A stretch of 64,000 nt of DNA from JAJFUV01 sp964384215 (GTDB lineage Bacteria; Acidobacteriota; Terriglobia; Bryobacterales; Bryobacteraceae). The stretch lies in assembly GCA_964384215.1 (NCBI GenBank), contig CAYLLB010000002.1, positions 124,001-188,000 of the forward strand, read 5' to 3'. Shown here piece by piece: positions 1 to 7,873 of the stretch. Both the position numbers and the translations under genes were made by a program. The notes beneath the pieces are model-generated. The model was not told the origin of the DNA. It saw nothing but the letters and a program-made list of their open reading frames with translations, and did no database searches. Every line of letters begins with the position of its first letter. The stretch's first letter is position 1.

Positions 1-81
1 GAGCTGGCCTTGCTCGGCGGCGGCCGCGGACAGGCAAGCGGCCAATATCAGGCAAACGGCGGCTAAAGTTTGATGCGACAA
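1..81 (-). CDS. 5' end of a secreted protein, cut by the window edge
   Basis: On the minus strand a reading frame opens at a TTG (complement of 79-81) and runs off the window start. Its first 22 or so residues form a classic signal peptide: a short N-region, then a leucine/alanine/cysteine-rich hydrophobic core ending in an alanine run before Glu-Gln-Gly. No ATG or GTG lies in frame nearby, so TTG is the best start. Only about 27 residues are visible and no family can be named. It is divergent from the glycosyltransferase gene to its right. The alternative is a chance hydrophobic frame. Confidence 0.4.
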   Translation of the reverse strand, partial: MSHQTLAAVCLILAACLSAAAAEQGQL

Positions 82-226
82 GGACGCACTCTGGACTTGA
101 ACCTTTAGTGTATCGCAGCCGGCGCCCGCGCTTTTCCGCCCCTGCGGGAATCCGCCGCGATGGAGTCGCCGGGTTGGCAGGGCGCTCGCCAAACCGCGGC
201 TGGTGGAGGTATGATCGACTCTTCCC

Positions 227-1168
227 ATGGAAGAGACGCAGGAACAGCAACAGCCCAAGATCCGTGTGTCCGCGATTGTGGTGTCCTACAACTCCGCGCC
301 GGCGTTGCGGCGTTGTATCGAGGCGCTCCGAAAGAGCCAGCAACGGGAGCAGTTGGAGATCCTTGTGGTGGATTGCGGCTCGCGGGACGAGAGCCCGCGC
401 ATCGACGCGGAATTCCCCGATGTGCAAGTGATCCGCATGCCGCGGCACTTCGGATTCACGCGCGCTCGCAACATCGGCATACGCACGGCCGTTGGCGAGT
501 ACCTGATGCTGCTTGATGCGGACGTGGAGTTGGATCCCGCGACGATCCCGGCGCTGGCGCGGCATCTGGACACCGACCCGGAAGCTGCCGCAGTCTGCCC
601 GCTGCTGGTCGATGCGGACGGCCGCGGCGTGCCGCAGTGCTTCTATCTGCCGACTCCGCGCTCCATCAGGCAGACGTGGCGCGACGGCACCTTACGCCCG
701 GTGATAGACCTCGATCTAACCGCCGCAGCCGTGTGCGTCGAACACGCTTCGCCCGCCGCGTTGATGGTCCGCACTTATTTTGTGAAGGGGATCAACTTTC
801 TCGACCAGCGCTTTCCGCACTCGTGGGCCGATGTGGATCTCTCGTTCCAGATCTGGCGCGCATCCAAGAAGATCGTTCTGCTGCCGGCTCAGCGCGCCGT
901 GGCCCACGGGGACGTCTTTCGTCCGGAGTCGCTGGGCAACTCCGTACGGGCGCTGGCGGCCTCCGACTACGCCTTGGGTGCCGTCTCCTTCGCGGGCAAG
1001 TATTTCGGATTCTTCTCCGGCCTGCGCTGGCGGCTCACGCTGGTGCTTGAGGCGCTGCTCCAAGCCTTGGGGGCCATGTTCCGCGCCCGCGACATCGGCC
1101 TGGCTTTCTCGCGCTTCGTCTCCGTGCTGCTGGGGCAGCGCATCGATGGCACGCAGGCCGGCATCTGA
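227..1168 (+). CDS. Family 2 glycosyltransferase
   Basis: Cytoplasmic GT-A fold glycosyltransferase of 313 residues, probably transferring a nucleotide-activated sugar to a cell-surface glycan. The N-terminus has the GT2 beta strand with the VSYNS motif (around residues 15-25). A conserved VDCGSRDES segment follows near 48-56, and the metal-binding DAD sits at about residues 97-99 in LLDADVEL. The middle section matches rhamnosyltransferase-like GT2 proteins, with DVDLSF near residue 203. No clear membrane segment is seen. The acceptor and sugar cannot be told from sequence. ATG 227 is chosen because the conserved fold begins just after it, although no strong ribosome binding site precedes it. 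Confidence 0.85.
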   Translation: MEETQEQQQPKIRVSAIVVSYNSAPALRRCIEALRKSQQREQLEILVVDCGSRDESPRIDAEFPDVQVIRMPRHFGFTRARNIGIRTAVGEYLMLLDADVELDPATIPALARHLDTDPEAAAVCPLLVDADGRGVPQCFYLPTPRSIRQTWRDGTLRPVIDLDLTAAAVCVEHASPAALMVRTYFVKGINFLDQRFPHSWADVDLSFQIWRASKKIVLLPAQRAVAHGDVFRPESLGNSVRALAASDYALGAVSFAGKYFGFFSGLRWRLTLVLEALLQALGAMFRARDIGLAFSRFVSVLLGQRIDGTQAGI

Positions 1169-1188
1169 TCCGGTACACTAATCCCATC

Positions 1189-3246
1189 ATGTCTACTGGC
1201 AGGCTTCACCTGAATCGCCGGGAGTTGTTCGCCTGCGCCGGCATCCTTCCCGGCGGTGCTTTCCTGACTCCCGCCACCGCGCAAACCGATACTCCTCTGA
1301 AGCCCTTGAACCGGTTCCCGCGCATGGTACAGGAATACTTTGTCGAACGGGTGCGCGGTTTGGATCGCGCCAACCGCCAAGCCGTCGCCGCACTGCGGAC
1401 GCAAGCCGAAGCCGAGGCTTACGTCGCCGCTGTCCGAAAGAAGATCGCCCTCTGTTTTGGACCATTCCCGCCGAAGACTCCTCTGAACCCTCGCGTTACC
1501 GGCCGCGTCGAGCGCGACGTCTATCACATTGAAAAGGTGTTGTTCGAAAGCCGGCCGGGATTCCTGGTCACGGCGAACCTGTATGTCCCCAAGGGGCGCA
1601 AGTTCCCGCTGCCTGGCGTTGTCGCCTCCTGCGGTCACTCCAACAACGGCAAGGCCTCCGAGGCATATCAGTCGTTCGCGCAGGGGCTGGCGCGCATGGG
1701 TTATGTGGTCCTGATTTTCGACCCCATTGGCCAGGGTGAGCGGCTGCAGTACGTCGACGCAAACCTGAAGCCGCGCTTCGGCGTCGGCGTGAGCGAGCAC
1801 CTCCATGCCGGCAATCAGCAGGTACTGGTCGGGGAAGTGTTTGCGGGATGGCGCGCCTGGGACGGCATCCGCGCGCTGGATTACCTGCTCACACGCGAGG
1901 AAGTGGATCCGCGCCACGTCGGCGTCACCGGCAACTCGGGCGGAGGCACCATGACCACGTGGCTCTGCGGCCTGGACACGCGCTGGACCATGGCCGCGCC
2001 GAGCTGCTTCGTGACCACCTTCCTGCGCAACCTGGAAAACGAGGAACCCGCCGACCCGGAACAGTACCCGCACCGCGCGCTCGCGCTGGGGCTGGACATG
2101 AGCGACTTCCTCGCCGCCATGGCCCCCAAACCGGTGATCGTGTTGGCCAAGGAAAAGGACTTCTTCGACGTGCGGGGATCCGAGGAGGCATACCGGCGCC
2201 TGAAGCATCTGTATACGGTTCTCGGCGCTCCCGCGAACGTCGCGTTTTTCGCCGGCCCAACCCCGCACGGCTATACGCAGGAGAACCGTACGGCCATGTA
2301 CCGGTGGTTCAACCGCGCGACAGGTATCTCGAAGCTTCAGGAAGAACCGTCCCTGGTCATCGAGAAGGATGAGACGCTCCAGGTGACGCCCGCCGGGCAA
2401 GTCGCAGGCATGGGCTCGCGCAGCGTCGCCGCCTTCACGCGCCAGAAATCCCTCGCTCTCGCCGCGCGCCGCAAGCCTCTCGCCGGACCGGCTCTGACAG
2501 ATGCCATCACAAAAGTGTTGAAGCTGCCGCCGCGACAGGGGGTGCCGGACTTCCGCATCCTGCGGCCGCTTTCCGGACGCCGTTATCCCAAAAAGCATTG
2601 TTCGGTCTACGCCGTTGAAACCGAGCCCGGCATCCAGGCGCTGGTATATATGCTGGGCGACGAGCAGCACGCCTCGCGCCCGACCCGGCCGGTCGAACGC
2701 GCGCTTCTTTATGTCTCGCACGAGTCGGCGGATACCGAACTGCGCGAAGAGCCCCTCGTTGGCGACCTGATCGAGGCGTCCCCCGGCGCGGCGGTCCTGG
2801 CCTGCGACGTCCGCGGCATCGGCGAGTCTCAGCCGGATACGTGCGGAATGAATACCTTCTTGAATCCATACGGCAGCGACTATTTCTACGCGGGCCACTC
2901 TCTGATGCTGGACCAGCCCTACATCGGGCGAAGAACGTACGACCTGCTGCGCGTGCTGGATTGGCTGGGAGGCTTCGGGTGCCGCGACGTCCACCTGGCT
3001 GGCAAGGGCTGGGGCGCGATCGCCGCGACCTTCGCGGCGGTGTTACATCCCACCGTGCGGCGTGTGACACTCAAAGGCGCGCCGCAGTCCTTCTCCGAAA
3101 TAGCTGAGACGGAGGACTACCGCTGGCCCTTGGCGGTGCTGCCGCCGCGGGTGCTGGAGAGCTTCGATCTTCCGGACTGCTACCGCGCCCTCGAAAACAA
3201 GAACCTGCGGCTGGAATCCGTGGCGCACGCAGCGGGCATCGAGTGA
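1189..3246 (+). CDS. Exported tandem alpha/beta-hydrolase (acetyl-xylan-esterase-like), second domain catalytically degenerate
   Basis: A 685-residue protein with a Tat-like N-terminus (NRRELFACAG, then a hydrophobic stretch and an ATAQ cleavage region). The first hydrolase domain (about residues 50-390) has a nucleophile elbow GNSGGG with Ser near residue 250, an acid candidate in the KEKDFF segment, and a His in PTPHGYT. This resembles large bacterial esterases of the AXE1/abhydrolase type. A second alpha/beta-hydrolase-like half (about 430-680) has a DVRGIGES strand, but its elbow reads GKGWG, so the nucleophile Ser is absent. It is probably a periplasmic esterase or peptidase acting on a carbohydrate-linked ester. 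The substrate is unknown. The gene ends 22 bases before a convergent gene. Confidence 0.75.
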   Translation: MSTGRLHLNRRELFACAGILPGGAFLTPATAQTDTPLKPLNRFPRMVQEYFVERVRGLDRANRQAVAALRTQAEAEAYVAAVRKKIALCFGPFPPKTPLNPRVTGRVERDVYHIEKVLFESRPGFLVTANLYVPKGRKFPLPGVVASCGHSNNGKASEAYQSFAQGLARMGYVVLIFDPIGQGERLQYVDANLKPRFGVGVSEHLHAGNQQVLVGEVFAGWRAWDGIRALDYLLTREEVDPRHVGVTGNSGGGTMTTWLCGLDTRWTMAAPSCFVTTFLRNLENEEPADPEQYPHRALALGLDMSDFLAAMAPKPVIVLAKEKDFFDVRGSEEAYRRLKHLYTVLGAPANVAFFAGPTPHGYTQENRTAMYRWFNRATGISKLQEEPSLVIEKDETLQVTPAGQVAGMGSRSVAAFTRQKSLALAARRKPLAGPALTDAITKVLKLPPRQGVPDFRILRPLSGRRYPKKHCSVYAVETEPGIQALVYMLGDEQHASRPTRPVERALLYVSHESADTELREEPLVGDLIEASPGAAVLACDVRGIGESQPDTCGMNTFLNPYGSDYFYAGHSLMLDQPYIGRRTYDLLRVLDWLGGFGCRDVHLAGKGWGAIAATFAAVLHPTVRRVTLKGAPQSFSEIAETEDYRWPLAVLPPRVLESFDLPDCYRALENKNLRLESVAHAAGIE

Positions 3247-3268
3247 GGACTTCCCGGCGGCGCTCACT

Positions 3269-3769
3269 TCACTGGCGGGGCGCTCTCTCGACAATCTCCG
3301 ACACCGCACCATCCACGTCTTCGACGCGTATGCGGAGCGATTTGCGCGCCTGGGCCTTTTCCTCGGCGATCTTGAACTGGGCCGCGATCATGCGGTCGAG
3401 CGACGCGTGGGGCGCGATCTTCGCATTCATTACCAGCGACGGGTTGTACTTCTGACCCAGCGTCGGATAGTACTCGAACAGGCGCTTGGCGTCGATGTCG
3501 GAAACCACCATGCCCTCCAACGTCTGCCCGTCCGCGTCCTCAAGGAACACGTCCACCTTCCTCACAACGAAGGGGTAATCCGCCGGATTGACGAAACGGA
3601 AATCGGCGATGACCACGGCGCTCGATTCGTCGGAAGCCAGCGTGCGCACTTTCTGGATGGAGCCCTTCAATTCGATGTGAGCGCCGCGATTCCAATAAAG
3701 CAGCAAGCCAACCAGCGCCGAAGCGGCGGCAATACCCACCAAAAGAAACGCCCAGAACGACTTGTTCAC
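3269..3769 (-). CDS. Membrane-anchored protein of unknown function
   Basis: A 166-residue protein with one N-terminal transmembrane helix (about residues 6-26) and a soluble domain outside the membrane that looks beta-rich and LEA/WHy-like. A conserved strand reads FRFVNPADYPF, followed by a VFLEDADGQ segment. The start is GTG (complement of 3767-3769), immediately after the stop of the upstream isomerase gene with no gap, so the two are surely co-transcribed and translationally coupled. I do not recognise a named family. The fold resemblance to immunoglobulin-like accessory domains is inference only. Confidence 0.65.
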   Translation of the reverse strand: MNKSFWAFLLVGIAAASALVGLLLYWNRGAHIELKGSIQKVRTLASDESSAVVIADFRFVNPADYPFVVRKVDVFLEDADGQTLEGMVVSDIDAKRLFEYYPTLGQKYNPSLVMNAKIAPHASLDRMIAAQFKIAEEKAQARKSLRIRVEDVDGAVSEIVERAPRQ

Positions 3770-4681
3770 CTAGCCCTCCACCAGCCGTATCATCTCGCGC
3801 ATGGAGGCGTGAGATTTTTCGATCATGTTGTCCCAGATGTGCGTTTCCAGACCGATTTCGCCCTGGTATCCGTCCCGTTCCAGCGCCTTGAATACCGCCT
3901 TCCAATCCATCTGGTATGGCCCGGCGAGCACGCTATGGCCCTTGATGTGGACGTTCCCGAGGCGGTCCTTGGGAATAATCGAATAGGCCTCGGGGAACGG
4001 GTTTTCCTTATAGCCCACTCCATTGAGGCAATCCCAGTTGAAGCCAAACCACTTGGACGGAACCATCTTGAGCAGTTCGGCGGCCTCGGCGCAGGTGGCC
4101 ACGTTGCACGAGCCTTCGTTCTCGAGCAGCAGACGAATTCCGCGCCGCCCGGCCGTCTCGGCCATTCCGGCCAGAATGCCGGCCACGCGCGGCATCGCCT
4201 TCTCCCGCTCGCGCACGCGCTGGAAGGCAAACACCCGCACTTTGCGCGTGCCAAGGATTTCGGCCGCATCGAGCGCCCGGCGCAAATCGTCCGTGCGGCG
4301 GGCGAACAACCGTTCCCCTTCGGCGGCGCGCTTGGCAATCCGTTCGGGCGTGTCCGTCGAGCGCCTCACCGGCTCAAAGCCGGGCAAAGCGAACTTCAAC
4401 AGCGGAGCGTCCAGGAAAGATACTTTCAGACCGTGATCGCGGATTCTTTTAGCGAACGCTTGCAGACCAGCGGCGGGCAGGTCCACATAGTCCTGCCGCC
4501 CGCCGGGCACACCCCGCACCTCGATCCACCTCAACCCGTACTGTTTCGCAAAATCAAAGGCTTCCTGTTCGGACTTGCCAATCTCGTCGGTAAGCGCGCT
4601 GAATCTCGACCGGTCGATGCGCTTGCCCGCCCATAGGGGAAGAGCGGCGAATGGCGCCGCAAGCAGTTCTCGTCTTCTCAT
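3770..4681 (-). CDS. Sugar phosphate isomerase/epimerase-like TIM-barrel protein, Tat-like signal
   Basis: A 303-residue protein of the xylose-isomerase-like/AP-endonuclease-2 TIM-barrel superfamily. It starts with a Tat-like motif (MRRRELLAAP, then a hydrophobic run). The barrel contains typical metal-site segments: IEVRG after strand 2, LLLENEG (a Glu ligand) near residues 184-190, NWDCLN near 215, HIKGH near 243, and IGLETHIWDN near the end (Glu and His ligands). Such exported isomerase-like proteins are common in Acidobacteriota and Planctomycetota and probably act on oxidised or keto sugars. The exact substrate is unknown. It is the first gene of a two-gene unit with the membrane protein downstream. 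Confidence 0.75.
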   Translation of the reverse strand: MRRRELLAAPFAALPLWAGKRIDRSRFSALTDEIGKSEQEAFDFAKQYGLRWIEVRGVPGGRQDYVDLPAAGLQAFAKRIRDHGLKVSFLDAPLLKFALPGFEPVRRSTDTPERIAKRAAEGERLFARRTDDLRRALDAAEILGTRKVRVFAFQRVREREKAMPRVAGILAGMAETAGRRGIRLLLENEGSCNVATCAEAAELLKMVPSKWFGFNWDCLNGVGYKENPFPEAYSIIPKDRLGNVHIKGHSVLAGPYQMDWKAVFKALERDGYQGEIGLETHIWDNMIEKSHASMREMIRLVEG

Positions 4682-4703
4682 GTGTGGTTAACCACTGAAG
4701 CAA

Positions 4704-5897
4704 TCAGTCACCCAACAGTTTGCCATAAGCCTGGAGGCTTTCGACATTGTCGCAGACAGCTTTTATGGCAGCCGTGATGGGGATGGCCAGCATCAGTCCG
4801 GCCGCGCCCCAGAGCGTGGCCCAGCCCATGAGCGCCACGGTGACCACCAACGGATTCAGGTGCACGCGCGACCCGACCACCTTAGGATAGAGCAGATTCA
4901 AGGCCAGCAGGTGCAGGAACGATACTACCGCGGCCAGGATCAAATACGGCGTCAAGGCGCTGTACACGGTCAGGGCCACGAAGACAGGCGGGACCAGGGC
5001 CAATGGTAATCCGATATAGGGAATCAGGCTCAGGAAACCGCTGAGCGGGCCCACCAGCAGAAAGTATGGCAGCCGGAGAATCCAGAACAGCAGCGAACTG
5101 ATCAACGCCAGCAGTACGCCCAGCATGAAGTTCCCCGCGACGAACGCGCGCACCATGGCGGCGATCCCCTGCATGCTGCGTCCGGCGGCCAGGCGCTCGT
5201 GTTCGTGGAACAGGCGCAGGAAACCGCGGTACATGTGGTCGCGCCAGCTAAGCATGAAATACACCAGGAACGGCACGAAACTGGCCATCAGGCCCGCCTG
5301 ATAGAAAGCTCGCGCGTTGCTGTACACATAGTCCACAATGGGACTCCGCTCGGGCCGGATGCGCACTTCGGGCACCGGCGCCGGCTCGATAATCGACGGC
5401 GGTTCCGGCAGATTGAGGGGCTCGGCCGCGGGGCGCTTGCGCGTGTCGGCCTGCTTCTTCGCTTCCGCCGCGCGCGCCTGTTCCTGGGCCTTCTGTTTCT
5501 CCTGCAGCCTCTTCGGAGCCAGCACCTCGTAGGTGGCGCGCTCCATGCTCTCGACCTTGCCGACCACCGCGTCGGAAATCTCGTGGATCTTCTGGCTGTA
5601 ATTCGGCAGGTCTTCGATCAGCCCGCTGGCTTGCGTGTAGAATCCCAGGCCCGCCAGGTAGAGCAGCAGGAGCGCGACGCTACATACCAGGAAACTAGCC
5701 AGGGTGCGGGGCAGGTGCGCGCGCACCAGGAAATCGACAAACGGCTCCAGAATAAGCGCAATCACCGTGCTGACAAGCAGGGTAATGAAGAACAGCTGCC
5801 CAAAGTACAGCAGGGCGATGAAGCCGCTAAGCGCGATCAGCAGGGCGCTGAAGCTTCGGGTTTCCCGGGCTTTCCAGGTTCGCGAGACAACAGCCAC
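4704..5897 (-). CDS. AI-2E family transporter (PerM/YdiK-like)
   Basis: A polytopic inner-membrane protein of 397 residues. Several long hydrophobic segments cover the N-terminus, and a dense block of helices covers the C-terminal 180 residues, with the family-typical PYIGLPLALVPP region and an ALMGWATLWG/GLMLAIPITA end. A charged, Lys/Glu/Gln- and Pro-rich insert (about residues 110-180) separates the two halves. The frame is open further upstream, but GTG at complement 5895-5897 has a strong purine-rich ribosome binding site (GGGGGAGAG), and homologous residues begin right after it. The family is linked to export of small molecules or Na+/H+ exchange. The substrate here is not determinable. 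Divergent from ruvX. Confidence 0.85.
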   Translation of the reverse strand: MAVVSRTWKARETRSFSALLIALSGFIALLYFGQLFFITLLVSTVIALILEPFVDFLVRAHLPRTLASFLVCSVALLLLYLAGLGFYTQASGLIEDLPNYSQKIHEISDAVVGKVESMERATYEVLAPKRLQEKQKAQEQARAAEAKKQADTRKRPAAEPLNLPEPPSIIEPAPVPEVRIRPERSPIVDYVYSNARAFYQAGLMASFVPFLVYFMLSWRDHMYRGFLRLFHEHERLAAGRSMQGIAAMVRAFVAGNFMLGVLLALISSLLFWILRLPYFLLVGPLSGFLSLIPYIGLPLALVPPVFVALTVYSALTPYLILAAVVSFLHLLALNLLYPKVVGSRVHLNPLVVTVALMGWATLWGAAGLMLAIPITAAIKAVCDNVESLQAYGKLLGD

Positions 5898-5953
5898 GCA
5901 CTCTCCCCCTCGTTGCGGACGCAGGCTAAACGCTACTCTAACATGAAGCGCCC

Positions 5954-5959
5954 TATAAT
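5954..5959 (+). promoter_or_regulatory. -10-like TATAAT just upstream of ruvX
   Basis: A perfect TATAAT lies 12 bases before the GTG start of ruvX. No convincing -35 hexamer is seen at 16-18 bases, and no ribosome binding site follows. If used, the transcript would begin only a few bases before the start codon, giving a nearly leaderless message. Weak support. Confidence 0.3.
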
Positions 5960-5971
5960 GAAATCTCACCT

Positions 5972-6439
5972 GTGGAACCGCAAGATCCCAATGCCGGCGG
6001 AAGGATTCTCGCGCTCGACCTCGGCGCGCGGCGCATCGGGGCCGCTCTGAGCGACCCGCTCGGTTTGACCGCACAGGGCATCCAGACCATCACCCGCACG
6101 AACATACGCGAGGACCTGGCGCAATTGAGCAAGATCATCCGTCAGAATGGCGTCACACTGATTCTGCTCGGCAACCCCTTGCACATGAGCGGCAATGAAG
6201 GCCGCCAGTCCGGCTGGGTGCGCGATTTCGCCGAACGGCTCAAAGCGCATACGGGCTTGCCGGTGCGCCTGTGGGATGAGCGCCTCACGTCGGTAGAGGC
6301 CGGCCGCGTATTGCGTTCGAGCGGGATCAGTATCGAAAAGCGCGCTCGCGCCGTTGACCGGTTATCCGCCGTGTTGTTACTCCAGAGTTACCTGGAAGCG
6401 CAGTCCATCCAGGGCGCGCCTTTGGACATGGACGAATGA
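5972..6439 (+). CDS. ruvX: RuvX/YqgF family, Holliday-junction-resolvase-like / pre-16S rRNA nuclease
   Basis: An RNase H-fold protein of 155 residues, the usual family length. The first acidic catalytic strand is LALDLGARRIG (Asp near residue 16). The conserved GNPLHMSG, WDERLTS (Asp-Glu) and a final DRLSAVLLLQ helix with the last catalytic Asp are all present. The family (YqgF) matures the 5' end of 16S rRNA in E. coli and has been proposed to resolve Holliday junctions. The GTG start gives a conserved N-terminus. Its stop overlaps the ATG of mltG in an ATGA, a common bacterial arrangement. Confidence 0.92.
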   Translation: MEPQDPNAGGRILALDLGARRIGAALSDPLGLTAQGIQTITRTNIREDLAQLSKIIRQNGVTLILLGNPLHMSGNEGRQSGWVRDFAERLKAHTGLPVRLWDERLTSVEAGRVLRSSGISIEKRARAVDRLSAVLLLQSYLEAQSIQGAPLDMDE

Positions 6440-7536
6440 GAGCGCGGAGACGTTTGGCCCGTGTCGGTATTGTTGTCTTAGTCCTGGCGGGCGTACTGGC
6501 CGCTCTGGCGTCTTTGGGACGCCGCTACGCCGGCTTTGCGGGCGAGACATTCGTAGATATCCCAAAGGGTGCCCGTGCCCCCCAGGTGGCGCGGATGCTC
6601 GCCGAGCAGGGGGTCATCCAGTTCGAATGGCAGTTCCTGGCAGTACGCGTGCTGCGGCCCCGGGCCAAGGTGCAGGCCGGCGAATATCATTTCTCTACCC
6701 CGGCTTCGGCCTGGCAGGTGTTCGACCGTCTCTCGCGCGGCGATGTGTTCTTCTACGAGTTGGTGGTGCCGGAAGGCAGCAACATGTACGACATCGCCGC
6801 CGCTCTCAATCGATTGGGCGCCGGCGCCGCGAGCGGTTTTCTGGAGGCGGCCTCCGACGCTTCGCTCATAGGCGACCTCGCGCCGGAGGCGCACAGCCTG
6901 GAAGGGTATCTTTTCCCTGCCACCTATCGTGTCACGCGACATTCGACGGCCGGGCAGTTGTGCGCCGAAATGACCTCGCGCTTCCGCCGCGCCTGGCGGG
7001 AAGCCGGGGGCGGCGGCAGCGTGCATGATACCGTCACGCTGGCCAGCCTGGTCGAAAAGGAATCGGCCCTCGCCGCCGAACGCCCTACAGTCGCCAGCGT
7101 ATACAAGAATCGCCTCCGCATCGGGATGCCCTTGCAGTGCGATCCGACAGTCATTTACGCGTCACTGGTCGATGGCCGCTATCGCGGCGCTATCTACCGT
7201 TCGGACCTCGAAAGCAGGAACCCGTACAACACATACGTGAATCCGGGCCTTCCGCCGGGTCCCATCGCCAACCCGGGCGCCGACGCGCTTCGCGCCGCGC
7301 TGCACCCGGCCGCGACAAAGTACCTGTATTTCGTCGCCATTCCCGGAGGGGGCGGCGCGCACAAGTTTTCCGAGACGCTGGAATCGCACCAGCAAGCCGT
7401 GGCAAAATACCGCCGTGCCACCAACCGCGACCGCCAGGCGAAAGCGCCTGAGCGAGTATCTCGAAAAAGCCAAGCCGGCCGTGGTGGGCGCGCCCGAATG
7501 GGCGGCGCTAAAAAGCGAACTCGCACCCATCGCTGA
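6436..7536 (+). CDS. mltG: Endolytic murein transglycosylase MltG
   Basis: An inner-membrane-anchored lytic transglycosylase that cuts nascent glycan strands and ends their elongation. One N-terminal transmembrane helix (about residues 9-30) is followed by a LysM-like region and the YceG domain. The catalytic motif VEKES is at residues 206-210, with SVYKNRL, PLQCDPT and PYNTYV...LPPGPI blocks after it. The conserved domain ends near residue 327 (SETLESHQQ...KYRR). The last 40 or so residues are low-complexity and basic, and they are encoded entirely inside the overlap with the next gene, which suggests an ancestral stop was lost. Coupled to ruvX by an ATGA overlap. Confidence 0.92.
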   Translation: MRARRRLARVGIVVLVLAGVLAALASLGRRYAGFAGETFVDIPKGARAPQVARMLAEQGVIQFEWQFLAVRVLRPRAKVQAGEYHFSTPASAWQVFDRLSRGDVFFYELVVPEGSNMYDIAAALNRLGAGAASGFLEAASDASLIGDLAPEAHSLEGYLFPATYRVTRHSTAGQLCAEMTSRFRRAWREAGGGGSVHDTVTLASLVEKESALAAERPTVASVYKNRLRIGMPLQCDPTVIYASLVDGRYRGAIYRSDLESRNPYNTYVNPGLPPGPIANPGADALRAALHPAATKYLYFVAIPGGGGAHKFSETLESHQQAVAKYRRATNRDRQAKAPERVSRKSQAGRGGRARMGGAKKRTRTHR

Positions 7537-7861
7537 CTCGTACCTGCGCAAACTGTTACGCGAATCCGGCGTTCCACTCGCGCCGCTCGCTGAAGGGGTC
7601 CGGCAATCGGACTTCGACGAACTCGAACGAACCCTTACCGCGCTCGGTCAAGTCTACGCGTCGGCAGACCCCTCGACCGCGCGCCAGTGCCGCCAGGTAG
7701 TGATCGAGGCCCGCCAGCACGCGCGATGGGCCGCGCAACGCGCCGGAGAGGACGAAGCGAAGCGCAAGGCCAAGGAGGAAATGATGCAGTGGATGCTCGT
7801 GTGGCTGGAGAACCCGGCCGTCTTCCCGGCCTGGGCCGCCCTGCGCCGCAAGAACTGGTGA
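7415..7861 (+). CDS. Small helical protein of unknown function overlapping mltG
   Basis: A 148-residue soluble, predominantly helical, charged protein with no signal peptide or membrane segment. It starts at GTG 7415 inside mltG and shares 122 bases with it in another frame. Codon use downstream of the overlap is strongly GC3-biased, like its neighbours, which supports real coding. A KRKAKEEMMQW helix and a tryptophan-rich C-terminus (FPAWAALRRKNW) are visible. I recognise no family. A start further inside is possible (no in-frame ATG before the mid-region), but the length of the open frame argues for the GTG. Confidence 0.6.
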   Translation: MPPTATARRKRLSEYLEKAKPAVVGAPEWAALKSELAPIADSYLRKLLRESGVPLAPLAEGVRQSDFDELERTLTALGQVYASADPSTARQCRQVVIEARQHARWAAQRAGEDEAKRKAKEEMMQWMLVWLENPAVFPAWAALRRKNW

Positions 7862-7873
7862 CAGACTAAGGTC

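Noticed and set aside
86..115. A T-arm-like GGTTCAAGTCC on the minus strand near the window start
   Set aside because: No matching stem bases around it and no anticodon or acceptor arms, so not a tRNA.
967..2994. A 675-residue antisense frame over the hydrolase
   Set aside because: Same codon-bias artefact. The sense frame has catalytic motifs and a leader.
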